Below are positions 33,351 through 45,871 of a DNA stretch of 64,000 nt, in pieces. How positions within the stretch are numbered: position 1 is the first letter of the stretch; every line of letters begins with the position of its first letter. Where the stretch lies: the NCBI GenBank assembly GCA_914767715.1, contig OU612074.1, forward strand, positions 9,830,062 through 9,894,061, read 5' to 3'. The translations under genes and the position numbers were made by a program. Source of the stretch: Membranipora membranacea. Taxonomy: Eukaryota; Bryozoa; Gymnolaemata; Cheilostomatida; Membraniporidae. Under the pieces are notes generated by a model. The model saw nothing but the letters and a program-made list of their open reading frames with translations. It ran no database searches and was not told the origin of the DNA.

Positions 33351-36198
33351 AACTTTCAAGGTTGATTGTTCCACCCCCAGCACCCTCGGATGTATAACTT
33401 TCCAGTAAATATTCTGTCTAGTATTGTCTCCATAATGTACAGTTATATAGTATGAATACTTACATCTCTTGACTGTTTTACAATATCTATGGCTTGTCTG
33501 ATGAGAGGAGCGAAACATGTTGGTCCACTCAATCTCACGTGTTGTGCTACGTTCATATATGCTTCCAATACACCATCGATCCCAAAACAATGGCCCTGTA
33601 AAGAATGGTAAATACTTTACTAGTTAGCTGAAGATCCCAGTTCATCAAACACAGAACAATAATGTAGGTACATGACATTTACTGTACGATGGTATCAGAA
33701 GAGCAACAGCTAATGTTATGGTAAGTAGCATCATGTCCTTTCGCCTGAGCGTATTTGAGTAGAAATGTGTTGAACCATATGCATTTTCTAGCAATGATAA
33801 TTCTGTTGCGAGGGATTAAGCTTTTAAAACATCAGATATCCTATGAGATTAATTTTCTAGCTAATTGTCTTACTTATGTCAATGAGTAGACAACTTCTAC
33901 ATAAATGAGCTCATGACAATGATTCCAGCACAGAATGGACATATTATATATACTTTTATTGTCAGCAACAATTCATTATTACTAATGATTTTCATTAGTA
34001 ATAAATCTTGAACATTCAAATCTTAAAGACATTTTCCATAAGATATAACCCCCAGTTTAAAAGATAAGATAAGATTAATTTATTTGGTAATATAGTCAAT
34101 GACATATTACAAATAATAGAATTTTGAGCACCAAACTGACAACCTGGAGACAATAACTGTGTACTTACATTTGGGCTGAGTGGAAACACTGATCTATGTT
34201 TGGATATGAGATCACCAAATCCATAAGCTGGTATGATGTTGTCTTCATCAAATGGTGCCAAAGTTTCTGCCATTATGCTTATAACCTAAAAGTTAGTGTG
34301 AAATATAATAATTATATATGTGGGATCAAGCTATATAGGAGTGAGTGTAGATGGATAGTTACGCTATGCGAAGGAGGTTTGGTTATGGTGGTATAGCGCA
34401 ATCAGACTTTTATAGAACTATCGGAAGCTGCATATTGGTCTATGAGGGCATAAAAACCATGCAAAAATCTTACAGCACATTGAAAAAAGCAGCATTTACA
34501 GACTAAAATGCCAAATTAATAGATGAGGATGACAATATAGGAGGAATGGGGTTATAATTGTCAATAATCTCCTGTATGATGCTGGTAGATACATTCTAAT
34601 GACAACGGAATGCCACTACCTGCAATCAACACTGATAACAAGATATACTATTGCATGTATATCTCAGATCTATAGAGAGTAAATTAATTCATTTACATTG
34701 AGTACCATCTCAAGGAAATTGGTGCAATAACATGTGTTCAGTTTATTAATTAGGGACAGTTACATGTTAAGTACTGATACTAAATTGACTCTAACGATCT
34801 GAGTTACACAAAGTCATGATAATAGTGTAGTCTCAATGTCAGTGTGCTGGCGATCTGAGTATGAGCCGTGGAAGGATTTAAAATCTCACACACCAAATAA
34901 TTGTGTCTTTACCTGTCTATAAGGGTTTTGATGAGTGTTGTCTAAATCATGCAAACTTTTACCATAATATGTCTTTTGTCCTTGGGAAGCATTACTTGCA
35001 GTAAAATCCACACCTGCAAATAATGCGCCACAATAAAATGATATACCAAAACCCAAATACGAACCAATTCAGAAAGGAAGTTTTTGAAATCCGAATAATA
35101 TTTTTTACCAATGACTTTGACAATGATAGTGATATGCAAATTAATAGGATAATGGCAGTAGCAAAACACTCAATACTAGCAACAGTTTTAAAAGAGGCCT
35201 ATGAGACAACTAAGCTGTTCCGAAAGATGCCAATAATCATGTAGGGTGGCAATCCAACGTCAATTTCAGGGGAAAAGATGGAGGTAGAGGGACAAGAGGA
35301 ATACAAAATGAACCTACGCAGCCACCTGTATTTACATTGACTATTCAGAGAGGGAATGAGACAGAGTCAGGCTTGGGGGAAAAGAGGACGAGGACATGAA
35401 TTAGAGGCGGGGGGGGGGGGGGAGTGGGGTCTAAAACTATGCAAGTTATGAAGGTGCACTTACCTATAATAAGGTTACAGGCTTCAAGTCCAGACTTCTT
35501 GAGAGCTTGTTGTACCTCATCAAGTATCAGCGATTTTATATCGGTGGTCAAAAGCTAAAGGTCTACCAAAAGATTTCCCTCCATAGCAACATCGCCATAG
35601 AGTCGCACAAAACACCACAAATACTATTATCTCTATATACATCTCTCTTGTCCTGGAAAATATTATATAGATATCCTAGAAAAAGAGCTTGCAAAATGCT
35701 TTTGTTCATTTGCATGAACTTTGAAGCAATGCAATCACTTTGAAGCAATGCAAGCCATGTGATCACTCCAGATGGTTATCAATTATCACACAGCCTCATT
35801 TTGCTTGAACACAAGGTCTGTCATTCACTAGCCAATGTGTTGGGTCTGAAAGTGAGATTCTCTGCCAGGCCAGGTAATTTTCAAGGACTGTCTTTTTTTT
35901 TTACCGTACACTATTAAAGATGGAGAAAATGAGGTTGAGTGACCAATGGACTCATTTTGATTCATTGGATTGACCCAGCCAGAATACTAGCCAATAAGTG
36001 GGCCCTGATTCGGAGCCACTATCTTGGCTAGATATGAAAACAATCCTCACACAAGTTGCCACATCAGGTTTGGTCTAAAATCAAAATGTAAATGTTTCAT
36101 ACCTTTGGTGTGGCTTATTTCTTCTTATAACCCACAGACTTGAGCGGGTTCTCTATGAATTTCCGTATATTTAGATTACTCTGTTGTCTGTATTATCT

Positions 36199-36321
36199 GT
36201 AGCTATAAAATCTAGTTTGTTAAATTAATCTCTTTTCAAAAGTGGCACAAACAATCTGATTTGCTTATTTCCAAGCTTGAACATAATTGGCTCAATGTTT
36301 ATCTGCAAGAGCAGACAACTT
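36199..36321 (-). promoter_or_regulatory. Conserved upstream block of copine-A copy B
   Basis: Same ordered motifs as 30242-30368 upstream of copy A. The LINE fragment begins just beyond its outer edge. Confidence 0.45.
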
Positions 36322-36339
36322 ATTAGTCTAGCATCACAC

Positions 36340-36490
36340 CCTAAAAATCTTGGCTAGCAACTCTATCATCTAGGAGTTAACGAGAAACTGATTAACACCT
36401 GCTATAAGTCTTTTATCGAATCCGTCCTTACCTACCACCTTGTGGTCTTATACCAACACATGTCAGCTGATTCAAAGAGAAAAGTTAGGT
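36340..36490 (+). mobile_element. LINE fragment, 5' part of an interrupted element
   Basis: Reads LYHLGVNEKLINTCYKSF followed by IESVLTYHLVVLYQHMSAD, the thumb region of a CR1/Jockey-type reverse transcriptase. The frame matches the minus-strand fragment at 45501-45871 residue by residue and resumes at 37629 after the insertion. Confidence 0.7.
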
Positions 36491-37628
36491 CTGTCATGTG
36501 GAGTACCCCAAGGAAGTGTTCTAGGTCCAATCTTATTCAATCTTGCTATCAATGATCTCCTTAACAAGCACAAAACTGCATTCGCTTACGCTGATGACAC
36601 CGTTATTTACTGCACAGCAACAGATATCCATACCTTAATGGATAAATCTGAGTCATTGATGAGAGAAGTATCGAATTGGTATTCAAACAATCTCCTTCAA
36701 CTCAACTTATCCAAAACTCAATACTGTATTTTCTCAAATAGGAAAGTAGAAGATTTTTACCAAATCCAAATAAACAATTTGAAAATAGAATCCAAGCATT
36801 CACTCAATCTTCTTGGAGTTATTCTTGATTCAGAACTTAGTTTAACCCCTCAGGCTAATGCCACCGCCTCTAAAGCAAACAAAATGGTCAACTTGTTATC
36901 AAAACTAAAAAAATACATGACAGTAGAAAACTCATTAAAGACTTACAAATCACTGATCAGACCTATAGTAGAATACTGCTCATCATTGTACCTTGATGGT
37001 TTAGCCAAAAATTCAGATACATTAGAAAAAGTACAAAATAAAGCAATCAGAATCATAACTTCAGCCCCCAAACAATTTTCTGTCACATCTGGCCGCTTGC
37101 TCCTAAATTTACATACTCTCCACAGTAGAAGGAATTTTCTTTTTCACAATTTTGTCAAATTGAGGGTCCATAAAGGCCGTGCATCCAAGCACATACTTCA
37201 TCTCGTTAGCAAATCAAACAGACATACACGATCACTTCGTAGCAACTGTGCAATAATTAAACCCTCATTTAGATCAAACCTAGGCAAATCAGCCTTTTTA
37301 AATATTTTTCATACATTTGTAACTAAATCAACCAAGCCTCATGAATCATTATCATTTAATCCCACCTAATGTTGTTAACTTGTATTTTTGTTTGCCACTC
37401 TCTGTTTCTTCTTTTCTTTTTTCATCTTATTCATGCAATTTATGATACCATGCTTTCATTATCCTACACACTATATAGTATGTAACACCCTACCACTTAT
37501 ATCTTTTTATTCAATTCTTTTTTTGTATCTATGTTAATGTGTATGAGGTCAACAAGTTATTTTTAATTTGCTTTAATTATAAACTTTTAGAAAACCTCAA
37601 TAAATAAATAAATAAATAAATAAATAAA
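36490..37628 (+). mobile_element. 5'-truncated non-LTR retrotransposon nested in an older one
   Basis: An open frame running to TAA at 37367-37369 begins at reverse transcriptase motif B (CGVPQGSVLGPILFNLAIND), carries the catalytic FAYADDTVIYC, then the usual thumb segments (LLGVILDSELSLTPQ, YKSLIRPIVEYCSSL). Fingers, motif A and any endonuclease are missing. The 3' UTR ends in an (AATA)n tail at about 37600-37627. It splits the older fragment between the codons for ...KVRSV and SAEYFSGDL; TCTG at both sides may be a target duplication. The open frame has no disabling changes, so insertion is fairly recent. Clade is CR1/Jockey-like, not resolved further. Confidence 0.8.
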
Positions 37629-37863
37629 ATCTGCTGAATATTTCTCAGGTGACCTAAGCTTTACGCCCCTCGAAGAACTTTACTTTAGTAAACTCAAGAC
37701 TAAAAGTCTTCGGATGGTTGCCACCTCCAGCAAGCCTGTACTGATACTTGACCAACTTCCATCAGGTCGTTACAATGCCATAAGACACAGAGTTCAAATC
37801 CGTGCCAAATGTTTCAGGGCGGAAAGTGTCAGACTTTTGAATAGTATACTCTTTACTAGATAA
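37629..37863 (+). mobile_element. LINE fragment, 3' part of the interrupted element
   Basis: Continues the frame lost at 36490: SAEYFSGDLSFTPLEELYF, SLRMVATSSKPVLILDQLPS, GRYNAIRHRVQIRAKCFRAE, stop at 37861-37863. The Pro-Ser-Gly-Arg-Tyr motif near the C-terminus is typical of these LINEs. Confidence 0.7.
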
Positions 37864-39000
37864 CTAAATAGATTGTGTGTCTTTTATTATATTTATTTAT
37901 TATTTTTGGTGCAATATTTTATAAGTTTTTACCCAGAGCACATTACACAAACATTTTATTTCTCAATGAGTGCGAGATGAATACAATGACATACATACAT
38001 ACAAATGTGCCCCAACAATATGGAATATGTGCCCCAAGGGATATGGCCAAACGATAAAACCATTTAGACAGATGTTTCGAGCATGTTATTGTCCACCATA
38101 AGATTCTTTAGCAAAACCTAAACACATAAGGCAATGTGAGTGCTATAAAAGCAGTGAAATCTTATGTATGGTATTAAGGGCTTTGAACTATCTTGGCTTA
38201 ATGCGCACTCAGATGAGATAACAGGAAATGAATTTGATCAGACCTCTAGATGAGGCATTAACGTAACGGAAAAATTGGGTGTCCATGGTGACCAGTGACA
38301 AATGCGTCTTCCCATATGGTCAAGGCACCCCTGTAACAGCCTAGAAAGTTTTTTTATAAGGTCTGGATTATCCCGGCTACTATCTACCCTTTTCTACTTA
38401 AGTTGAGCATACTGAGTGAATAGAAAGAGAAATAGACTGTCGTTTGAATTTTTATGTTTATTATGAAAATATCAATGAAAAATTCCCTGATTATTTATTC
38501 TGCATTTTCAAAATTAGAAACTGGATCGATTTTGTCTAAGCTGCTCATCACCTATGTTAGGACAAGAGTCATCCCCTTACGATAGCGCATAAGTGACGCG
38601 GCTCCAGTTGTAGTAGATTTTTCGGTAGTTACAAGAAAATCACAAAAAGCACCAGTCAATTATCACAGAATATATTGGCATTGAGCTCTACAAGATACAT
38701 CAGAAATACCACTGCAAAAGATCAGTCAGCGTATTAGAAGCCTGTTCTGAAGAGAAGCCTGTTCTATGTCGCCAGACAGTTGTCTTTCATCTGATATTGC
38801 TTAATAGAATAATTGGACCAATAACATTTAATCACAGGTATATTTCGGAAATTTTTTCTTAATTGTAAATGCCGTCATAGATAGATGAAGTACACAGTTT
38901 GTTGTTTGGGTTCAAGTAACGTCGGTGGCTGCATGAATTATTTCTAAAGATCAATCTAATATACCCCATAATGTCTTATCAAAAGTCAACAATTTTTGAC
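37864..39000. other. 3' flank of copine-A copy C
   Basis: No gene. The part 38640-38800 is homologous to 31350-31560 downstream of copy B (shared GGCATTGAGCT, CTGAAGAGAAG and GTTCTATGTC), marking the extent of the duplication unit. Confidence 0.5.
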
Positions 39001-42000
39001 TCATCCGATAAGACCCATACTCTTCAGTGTTTTATATTGAGCTGGTATCTCTTGCAGTGCGTGATAAGCAAAGCTAGCCGTGGGATTGCTTGCTGTTGAG
39101 CGCCGAGTCATGATCTGATGGAAGTCGACGAACTGAAAGTTATCAAAGTTTCGACTAGGCAGTCCATCGTCAAATTCTCTCATCATATCCCACGGTCCGT
39201 CACCTGTAATGTCAGAGAAAAAACTCATAGTCATATCATATCTTTAATACAATTGACTATTTTTGGTATCCTCGGATGAACTTGTTTGCTATAAATAGGT
39301 CATTTTTTTAAATCAGTTTTCATCTCAACATGCACCAAATTTCATGGGGTCATGGAGTCTAGTGGTGATGGCAAATTGTCAGATTTTGCGGAGACAGGAC
39401 AAGACAGCAACACAATTCGAGTGGAGACTGAGACATATCTTGATGCCCATGAAATTAGAAAACTGCCACTTTATTGGTATCTGGAAATTGAATATGATAC
39501 AGAAATGACTTTATTACTTTATACTCATACTCTACAGTTTGAAAATGTACCGACAGCTAAATCTGTAAGTAAGTATTGTAATTGTAAAATTGTCAGATAC
39601 AAATCAAAATATTGCAGTTGCTCCGTGTAGATGGCAAAAGAAATTATTTGTTCAAAATCTGAATAATAAATGGAACATAACTATTTAAAAATTGATTGGT
39701 ACACATTAAATTAAGCGACCCGGCTAACTCGCCTCATGGAAACAAGGAAAGTGAGTTTTTTTCAATATCCTTGTGTGAAGCAGCACAAAATATCATGATC
39801 AATTTTATAGCGGCAACTAATCAGTGGCTTTAAGTATACATTTATTACATGAGATAATTTATTATTACAAGCAAAGTATAACTTTCCTCAACAATATAAG
39901 CTCATCATTAACCATAGAGATTTATTTAAACTGGCGTTGCCAAAACATAAGTTATCAGTGGATTGAGTTAGTAATTTTATTCCTTTGATTTTATTTTTGG
40001 TAATAGGGTATCTTTTTGCTCATCAGGGAGAACATCTACAGATAACTGTGGATGCAGATAAAACTAAATATGTATAAGTACTAACCGACTCCGACCATGA
40101 TTATAGACAGAGGATAATGTGATGCTTCTACTATAGCTTCTATAGTGGGTCCCTGATTGGTCACCTGTCCATCTGCTATTATCACCAGTATATGATACTG
40201 TAATATACAAATCATGATCATCGAAGTAATAGTAAACCATCTGCAACAATGACATTGTTTGGTTTTTTTTCAAGTAAGGATGTGAAATTGTGGAAGCCTT
40301 TTAAAAAATTCAGGCTGGGTGTTGATGAGGCCCACATATGCAATAGGTTTGCCGATTTTGTGGCTAGTCAAGGAGGCCTCACACTTGGCAATAGAAAATA
40401 AGAAATCAATGATGGACTCGAAGCCAAATCCTGACAACCCATGATTTAGCAATTAATAATCAGGACAAACTTAGATTTGTTAGATAACAATCAATTTTGA
40501 TCCAATTTTCCAGCGTTTGAGTTGCCCCTCTACAAATTTGCTGCAGAGTCAGTACAGGGGCGACTCTAATGCTGGAAATTTGGATCAAACTTGATCAAAT
40601 GTTAGTTAAGGTTACCACCAGATTATTTTTATTTCATCAGTTTGATCTGAGCAGCAGAAAAGTGGCATGATTTATAGTGATGAACAAAGGAAGAGGTATT
40701 TAATACTCAAACTTACATCTCTTGACTGTTCCACAATCTCAATGGCCCGCAGGATGAGTGGAGCAAAACAAGTCGGTCCGCTCAATTTTACATGCTGTGC
40801 TACATTCATGTATGCGCTCAATACACCATCAATCCCATAGCAGTCTCCCTGTAAGAAAGAATTAATTTATATCTGTTAAGATATTATCATACAGTCTACA
40901 AATTTGTTACACTTTGGCTGAATTTGAAGTGGCCCTCTCTATACTTGATTGCTTACTAGCAGAAGGGAGCGACACAACTACAGTCAAATTGGATTAAACT
41001 TAATTTGATTATCCCCCATCGAACAACATTCATATTTTATTACCCATAACATGATATCAATCATCTATTGAATCTAGCATGAAATGCATTATGGAGCTGC
41101 ATTGGTTCTGCAGGCCTTGTCACATTCCTGCATAAAAAGTCTGTTCTCATCACAAATGATATTAATAAATAAAAAGTTGTCATCTTTATATCAATGAGTA
41201 GATAACTTCCTAGATGATAATAAGTGAAAGAGAACATGATTTGATCAAGGAGTTAGGGACAAACTCCCTGCTTTGATGTTTTAAAATGTTGGGGATAATC
41301 ATGAGGTTCATTCTTGAGGCAAGCCAAATCCCAAAGCAATAACAGTTGTACACATCATGCCTAAAACACTGCTGTTCAGTCTACAGTTTACTTTATACAT
41401 GTTGGCAGTCTTCTGCATGCAAGGCCAAAAGGTTTCTAACCTCCACAAATATAATGTATTAAAAGAACATAATCATTAATCCCTGTTAGTCCAAAATATC
41501 AGCCAGAACAAGCAAATGACGCAAGATAAAAGCAAGCTTACTGCAACTAATACCATTTTGTGAAACTGCTGATCTCATTTCATTTTTATGCATTTGATTT
41601 TGTTGAGGAGGCCCTTCGCACCCACCAAAATATGATACATTACAAGATCATCCAATTTTCCCCGTTTGGGATCGGAGGTGTTCCTGACCCTATCTCAAGC
41701 TGATATAAATCTAGAGCAATCTCCGGTGAATCAAACAGAGTGACAGACTGTTTACTTACATTTGGACTGAGAGGAAATACTGATCTATGTTTGGATATAA
41801 GATCACCAAATCCATAAGCTGGTATGATGTTGTCTTCATCAAATGGTGACAATGTCTCCGTCATAATAGTGATAACCTAAAACAAAACAAAGGTAAAACA
41901 CTCATTAACCAGATAGCTCATTGAGTGGGCAAATTATCTTAAGGTCGAGGAGAAATTTCCGACATTGATAATCTGGAACAGACCTATCATTTATCCTAGC

Positions 42001-43161
42001 TAAGACCTTTCGCAATAGGGCAGTAAAACAGGTCAACTGTGTAGGCCTACACATACTCCACATGCAGTTTAAAACTCCTTTTTGACGTGACTTGAGCATG
42101 TGTACTATATGTGATAAACATCTCATTTTACGTTAAGAAGGACACAATGTCAGATATGGGGCATATGACAGCTACACCGGGCACTGGATATTCTAGATTT
42201 AACAGGGTATGTGGCTTGAAGGCTAAAATATATGAAACTAGACCATTCCATTGATATTCAATGACTAAATTTTTTACAATTGAAATGACTGACTATATCC
42301 TCACCTGTCTATATGGGTTTTGATGAGTGTTATCTAAATCATGCAGGCTTTTCCCATTATACGTCCTCTGGCCCTGTGAGTTATTGCTAGCTGTAAAATC
42401 TACACCTGTATACATAAAAAAATAAATCTCTGCGTCAGGTTAGTAAATAAATAAATATGAAGCCAAGCACGTTTACGGGTCGATATGATATGTACACATT
42501 TCAACCATTGCATTCCATCAGATCAAAAGTCAGGCGACATAACCTATTGATATTCAGCTAACTTTGAAAACTGTGGAGAAGAGAATTTGCATGAAAAATT
42601 CTAACAAATTAAGTTAACTAGCTTGGATCACAAACTAATAGGACCGTTACTGGATTTAATGTAAAAACATTTGTGCAGAACCAATGATGTTTAGTCATAG
42701 GCCTTATTATCACTGGATTTCAATATAATGTCAAAGTTTGATACATTCAGATTAAGCAACTCCGTGGATTTGATGGTATTTTATTATCGATTCGCAAAAC
42801 ACTTGACAAAGCACAATTGTTCACAAAAAATCTTTGAGTAACAACATTTGCTCCTACACAATTTTCTGTTGTAAGGCCTACTTCACAACGGTTATGTGCC
42901 CTACTGAAGCTCAACCTGGTATCCCGTCTACTTTTATCAATGCTGTGTATGTGTGCATAAGTCCTACTCACCTATGATGAGATTACAGGCCTCTAGACCA
43001 GATTTCTTTATTGCTGCCTGCACCTGCTCCAGACTCTCATAAGTATCAGGTATTTTGTGTCTATGGTCCGAGGTCATAAGTCCACCGGGGAACCTGCCTC
43101 CAGAAAAGTACCACCAGAAGATTAGACAAACCAACACGAAGCATAGCGCCTCTACAAACAT
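39001..43161 (-). CDS. Copine-type von Willebrand A domain protein, copy C (284 aa)
   Basis: Six exons: 42972-43161, 42305-42405, 41760-41876, 40717-40848, 40086-40197 and 39001-39203, total 855 bases, each the same length as in copy A. Residues 1-20 are hydrophobic ([17 protein letters not shown]), then a Gly/Pro-rich linker and the copine A domain with intact metal site D66-F-T68-A-S70, further SGPTCF (Thr) and IADGQV (Asp), and the FVDFHQIM / ALQEIPAQY end. An upstream in-frame ATG at 43200 exists, but a splice acceptor 10 bases before 43161, conserved in all three copies, argues for 43161. Known copines bind phospholipid with C2 domains and use the A domain for protein partners in the cytosol; here only the A domain remains, behind a leader. 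Role unknown. Confidence 0.85.
40490..40595. mobile_element. Fold-back element, family 2
   Basis: Left arm ATCAATTTTGATCCAATTTT...CAGCGTTTGAGTTGCCCCT pairs with AGGGGCGACTCTAATGCTGG...AAATTTGGATCAAACTTGAT at about 35 of 40 positions. Related ends (GATCAAACTTGAT) occur at 43662-43781. Within an intron of copy C. Confidence 0.65.
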
Positions 43162-44686
43162 GGCCTTTGTCCTAAAAGAAGTGTGTAATAATCTTTGCAT
43201 AAGTCAGACTGGACAGCAATTCCACACCTTACAAAATTAAGCACAGTTGTGCTGTAGTATGTTGGATAGGACCTGGGTAACAATGTCAGGGAATACATGT
43301 TGGATGTGTGTGATGATGGTGGGGGGAACCGTTTGATAGCTGTCCTGTACCCAACAGTTCTCCACCTTTGCTACACTCATTTATGGGTATATCCACCCAC
43401 TGCTACAATATGTCGGAACCACTGGTAAAGGTCACAGCACAACTGTAATTTATTTTGTCACAGTGTGTTAGCATGCACAAGCGCCTACTTAAATTTAATA
43501 ACAATCAGAGGAGGCCGGGGGAATAGTTAGTTCAATAATACCTCACCTACTCTAGCTACTGGCAACCTTTCCACTGACTCCCTTTCAACTTCCATTGTTT
43601 ATAGAGACAAATGAAGGCTTGGAAGGGGTGGGTCTGTGCTTGGATATTGAAAAACACCTCAATCTAGACCAAGTTTGGTCCATTTGCCTTCTCTCTGAAT
43701 TGTTCCCGATCCACTGGACCGTTGCGATCTGTGGAAGGGAGCAACTGGAATGCAGGCAATTGGTTTAAACTTGATCTAGATCAATCCAACCAATCATGGC
43801 AGCAACATGCAGTAAACAGCCAGGCCCACGCCCACAGCCACAAAAACCGGATTCTAGCCGGAGCTGCACTATTTCAAGTAGCGGGTTAGATTTAGCACAA
43901 TCAATTGAAAATCAAGCTGTATAGCATGTATGTAATTAACTGTTACTATACATACCTAGCAAAGATTTGTGAGTAATTCCGAGTCCTTGGTTGGTCAGTC
44001 AGAGTGAGAGTGTGTGATGAAGGATTTCTCCCCGTTTATGGGGTGCACCTACTACTCGATATCCAAAAGAAGTGGTAACTGTTTCCCAGAGTATGGAGGG
44101 TATCTGATCAAAGGTATTGATGGGTGTGACTCGGGGCTTATCAGGTCTTATTGCATCAGCTACACCTCACAGTGCCACATCAGGTTTCTGGTCTTTTCAA
44201 TCTAGATTTTCCAACTTTAGCCTGAGTGCATATATGCTTAGTTATCTGAGAGGATGGACATGCTGATATGACCGCAAAGTGACTGCAAACAAGCATATTG
44301 TATTTGCAGCTATACACATAAGTGAATCCAGCAAGTTAAATTAATTTTATTGTTATAAGAGTTTTGATTGGCTTCTATTTGGAGAGGCTTTAAAGGGAAA
44401 ATATGATTGGGTCAAATGTTTTCGCGCATGAGTGGACAATTCCGATAAAATAAAGATCACAAAAGTTTTATGAAGAGCAAATGATTATTGATGTTGACAT
44501 CCACCCAAAGCCAATGATTCTTTTATGATATGACCAGATTCTATGCAAAAGTCCTCAAGACCTTCTTACAGTCTCTTTGTAAAGATGCCGCATCATAACA
44601 TCACAAGACTGACTCACAACAACATTACAGACAAAGTCAGTTCTGTATGGGTGGTAGCCGGATTTACATGAATTAATCAGAGTAAA
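43162..44686. other. Upstream region of copine-A copy C
   Basis: Holds the copy C promoter side. TGCCACATCAGGTTT at about 44170 is shared with the upstream region of copy B (about 36057), and a reverse CCAAT box (GATTGGCTT) lies at about 44367. A Cys-containing open frame at 44014-44205 has no leader or splice support and was not called. Confidence 0.45.
43662..43781. mobile_element. Fold-back element, family 2
   Basis: Left arm ATCTAGACCAAGTTTGGTCC pairs with the right end GGTTTAAACTTGATCTAGAT, and the arms continue through TTGCC...GTTCCC and GGGAGCAAC...GGCAA. Roughly 75% arm identity; no coding capacity. Confidence 0.6.
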
Positions 44687-45160
44687 GGATGGATGGATGG
44701 ATTTATTACTATCATAGACAAAAATTTGTCACAAAATACGTTGTTAATACTGACAAGAAAGAAAAACATGGAAAAAAAAATCAGATCTCTGTTGTATAAA
44801 AGGTTTTTTAGAATAGTATATTATTAAGTGTATGTATGAGATGTCTTCAAAAGCTGTCTCTACCCTATGTACCCCGATATTTAACGGTGCGGTAGCGACC
44901 TGAGGGGCATTTAGTTAGAAAGTCATTGATAAAGTGCTCTTCATCGTGTATGTACTGTAGTCCAAGTGTCTTGATCTGGTTGGCCACCAGAGCATCTATA
45001 TCGGGGTGCTCAATCCCTAACTTGGCGGCATCTTTAAATATTTTGCGTAAGGACTTCTTGTCGCTAGCATGGATGCTTGTAAAAAGTATGGGGAGACAGT
45101 AAGTGATGAGGGATACAATAAAACTCTTGAATAACATATGAGAAAGGGGCTTTGAGCTAT
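44687..45160 (-). mobile_element. LINE 3' fragment with (ATCC)n tail
   Basis: The minus strand encodes FKSFIVSLITYCLPILFTSI, a Lys-rich stretch, HPDIDALVANQIKTLGLQY and TKCPSGRYRTVKYRGT then stop at 44865, the thumb and C-terminal region of a CR1-group reverse transcriptase. The 3' UTR ends in (ATCC)n at 44687-44703, a microsatellite tail typical of such LINEs. It differs in sequence from the neighbouring fragment, so it belongs to another subfamily. Confidence 0.7.
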
Positions 45161-45500
45161 AGTATACAAAAAATTTTCACAATATACATGCGTTGAGATG
45201 CAGTAGTCACTATGGATTGCACATGATCATGATAGCGGAGTTTATCGTAAACAGTAACACCAAGGTATTTACTTTGTCACAAAAATCAAATTTGTTTTTA
45301 CAGTCCATGTTGCATGCTAAGACATATTTTACAAGCGGGGCAGGTGCTGTATGGGACAAGTCTTATGTATGTATGTATGTTTATATTTTGGTCTCAATCT
45401 CTGAGAAATAAAACTGTCTCTGTAGGGTGCTCTGTAAAAATTATTAAAACTGTTGATTCTGTAAAAATAAATAAAATGATAAGACCATAAAAAAATACTA

Positions 45501-45871
45501 TTACTTTTGGAAGACACTATTTAGGTATTTGATACATTCTGCTCTAAAACATTTGGCACGGATCTGCACGCGGAACTTGACTGATTGATATCTGCCTGAC
45601 GGCAGCTGGTTAAGTCGGAGTAGTGGTTCATCTTCGGTGGCAATCATACGGAGGCTCTTTACTTTCAGTATATTAGAGTAAAGGTCGTCTACGGGTGTGA
45701 ACGTAAGTTCGCCTGATAGGTAACCTGCAGTTCTTATCACAGATTTTAACTTTTTCTTAGAATTTGCGCTCAGATGACTATATAGCACAACCAGGTGGTA
45801 GGTGATTACTGACTCTATGAAGGACTTGTGGCAGGTTGTTATTAGTTTCTCAGTGACACCGAGATGGTATA
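45501..45871 (-). mobile_element. LINE 3' fragment
   Basis: The minus strand reads LYHLGVTEKLITTCHKSFIE, YHLVVLYSHLSANSKKKLKS, AGYLSGELTFTPVDDLYSNI, LNQLPSGRYQSVKFRVQIRA and a stop near 45501. It is the same family as the interrupted element at 36340-37863 and supplies the template for reading across that insertion. Confidence 0.75.

Larger units (their letters stand above)
31609..35642 (-). pseudogene. Copine-type A domain protein, copy B, exon 1 frameshifted
   Basis: Exons 35464-35642, 34913-35013, 34169-34285, 33464-33595, 32959-33070 and 31609-31811. Exons 2-6 have exactly the lengths of copies A and C and are fully open, with an intact metal site D-F-T-A-S. Exon 1 starts at 35642 with a hydrophobic segment (MYIEIIVFVVFCATLW), but an 11-base deletion after the codons for Ala-Asp-Thr gives a stop about 40 codons in. 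A downstream ATG at 35551, already in the correct frame, would yield a 250-residue protein lacking the hydrophobic leader. So this is either a pseudogene, a leaderless paralog, or an assembly error. The splice acceptor before the original ATG is retained. Purifying constraint seems to have held in the other five exons. Confidence 0.75.

Noticed and set aside
39352-39630. Plus-strand 92-codon open frame
   Set aside because: Lies in an intron of copy C on the other strand; no homology or splice signals recognised.
44014-44205. Six-cysteine open frame upstream of copy C
   Set aside because: No signal peptide and no conserved spacing; cysteines appear incidental.
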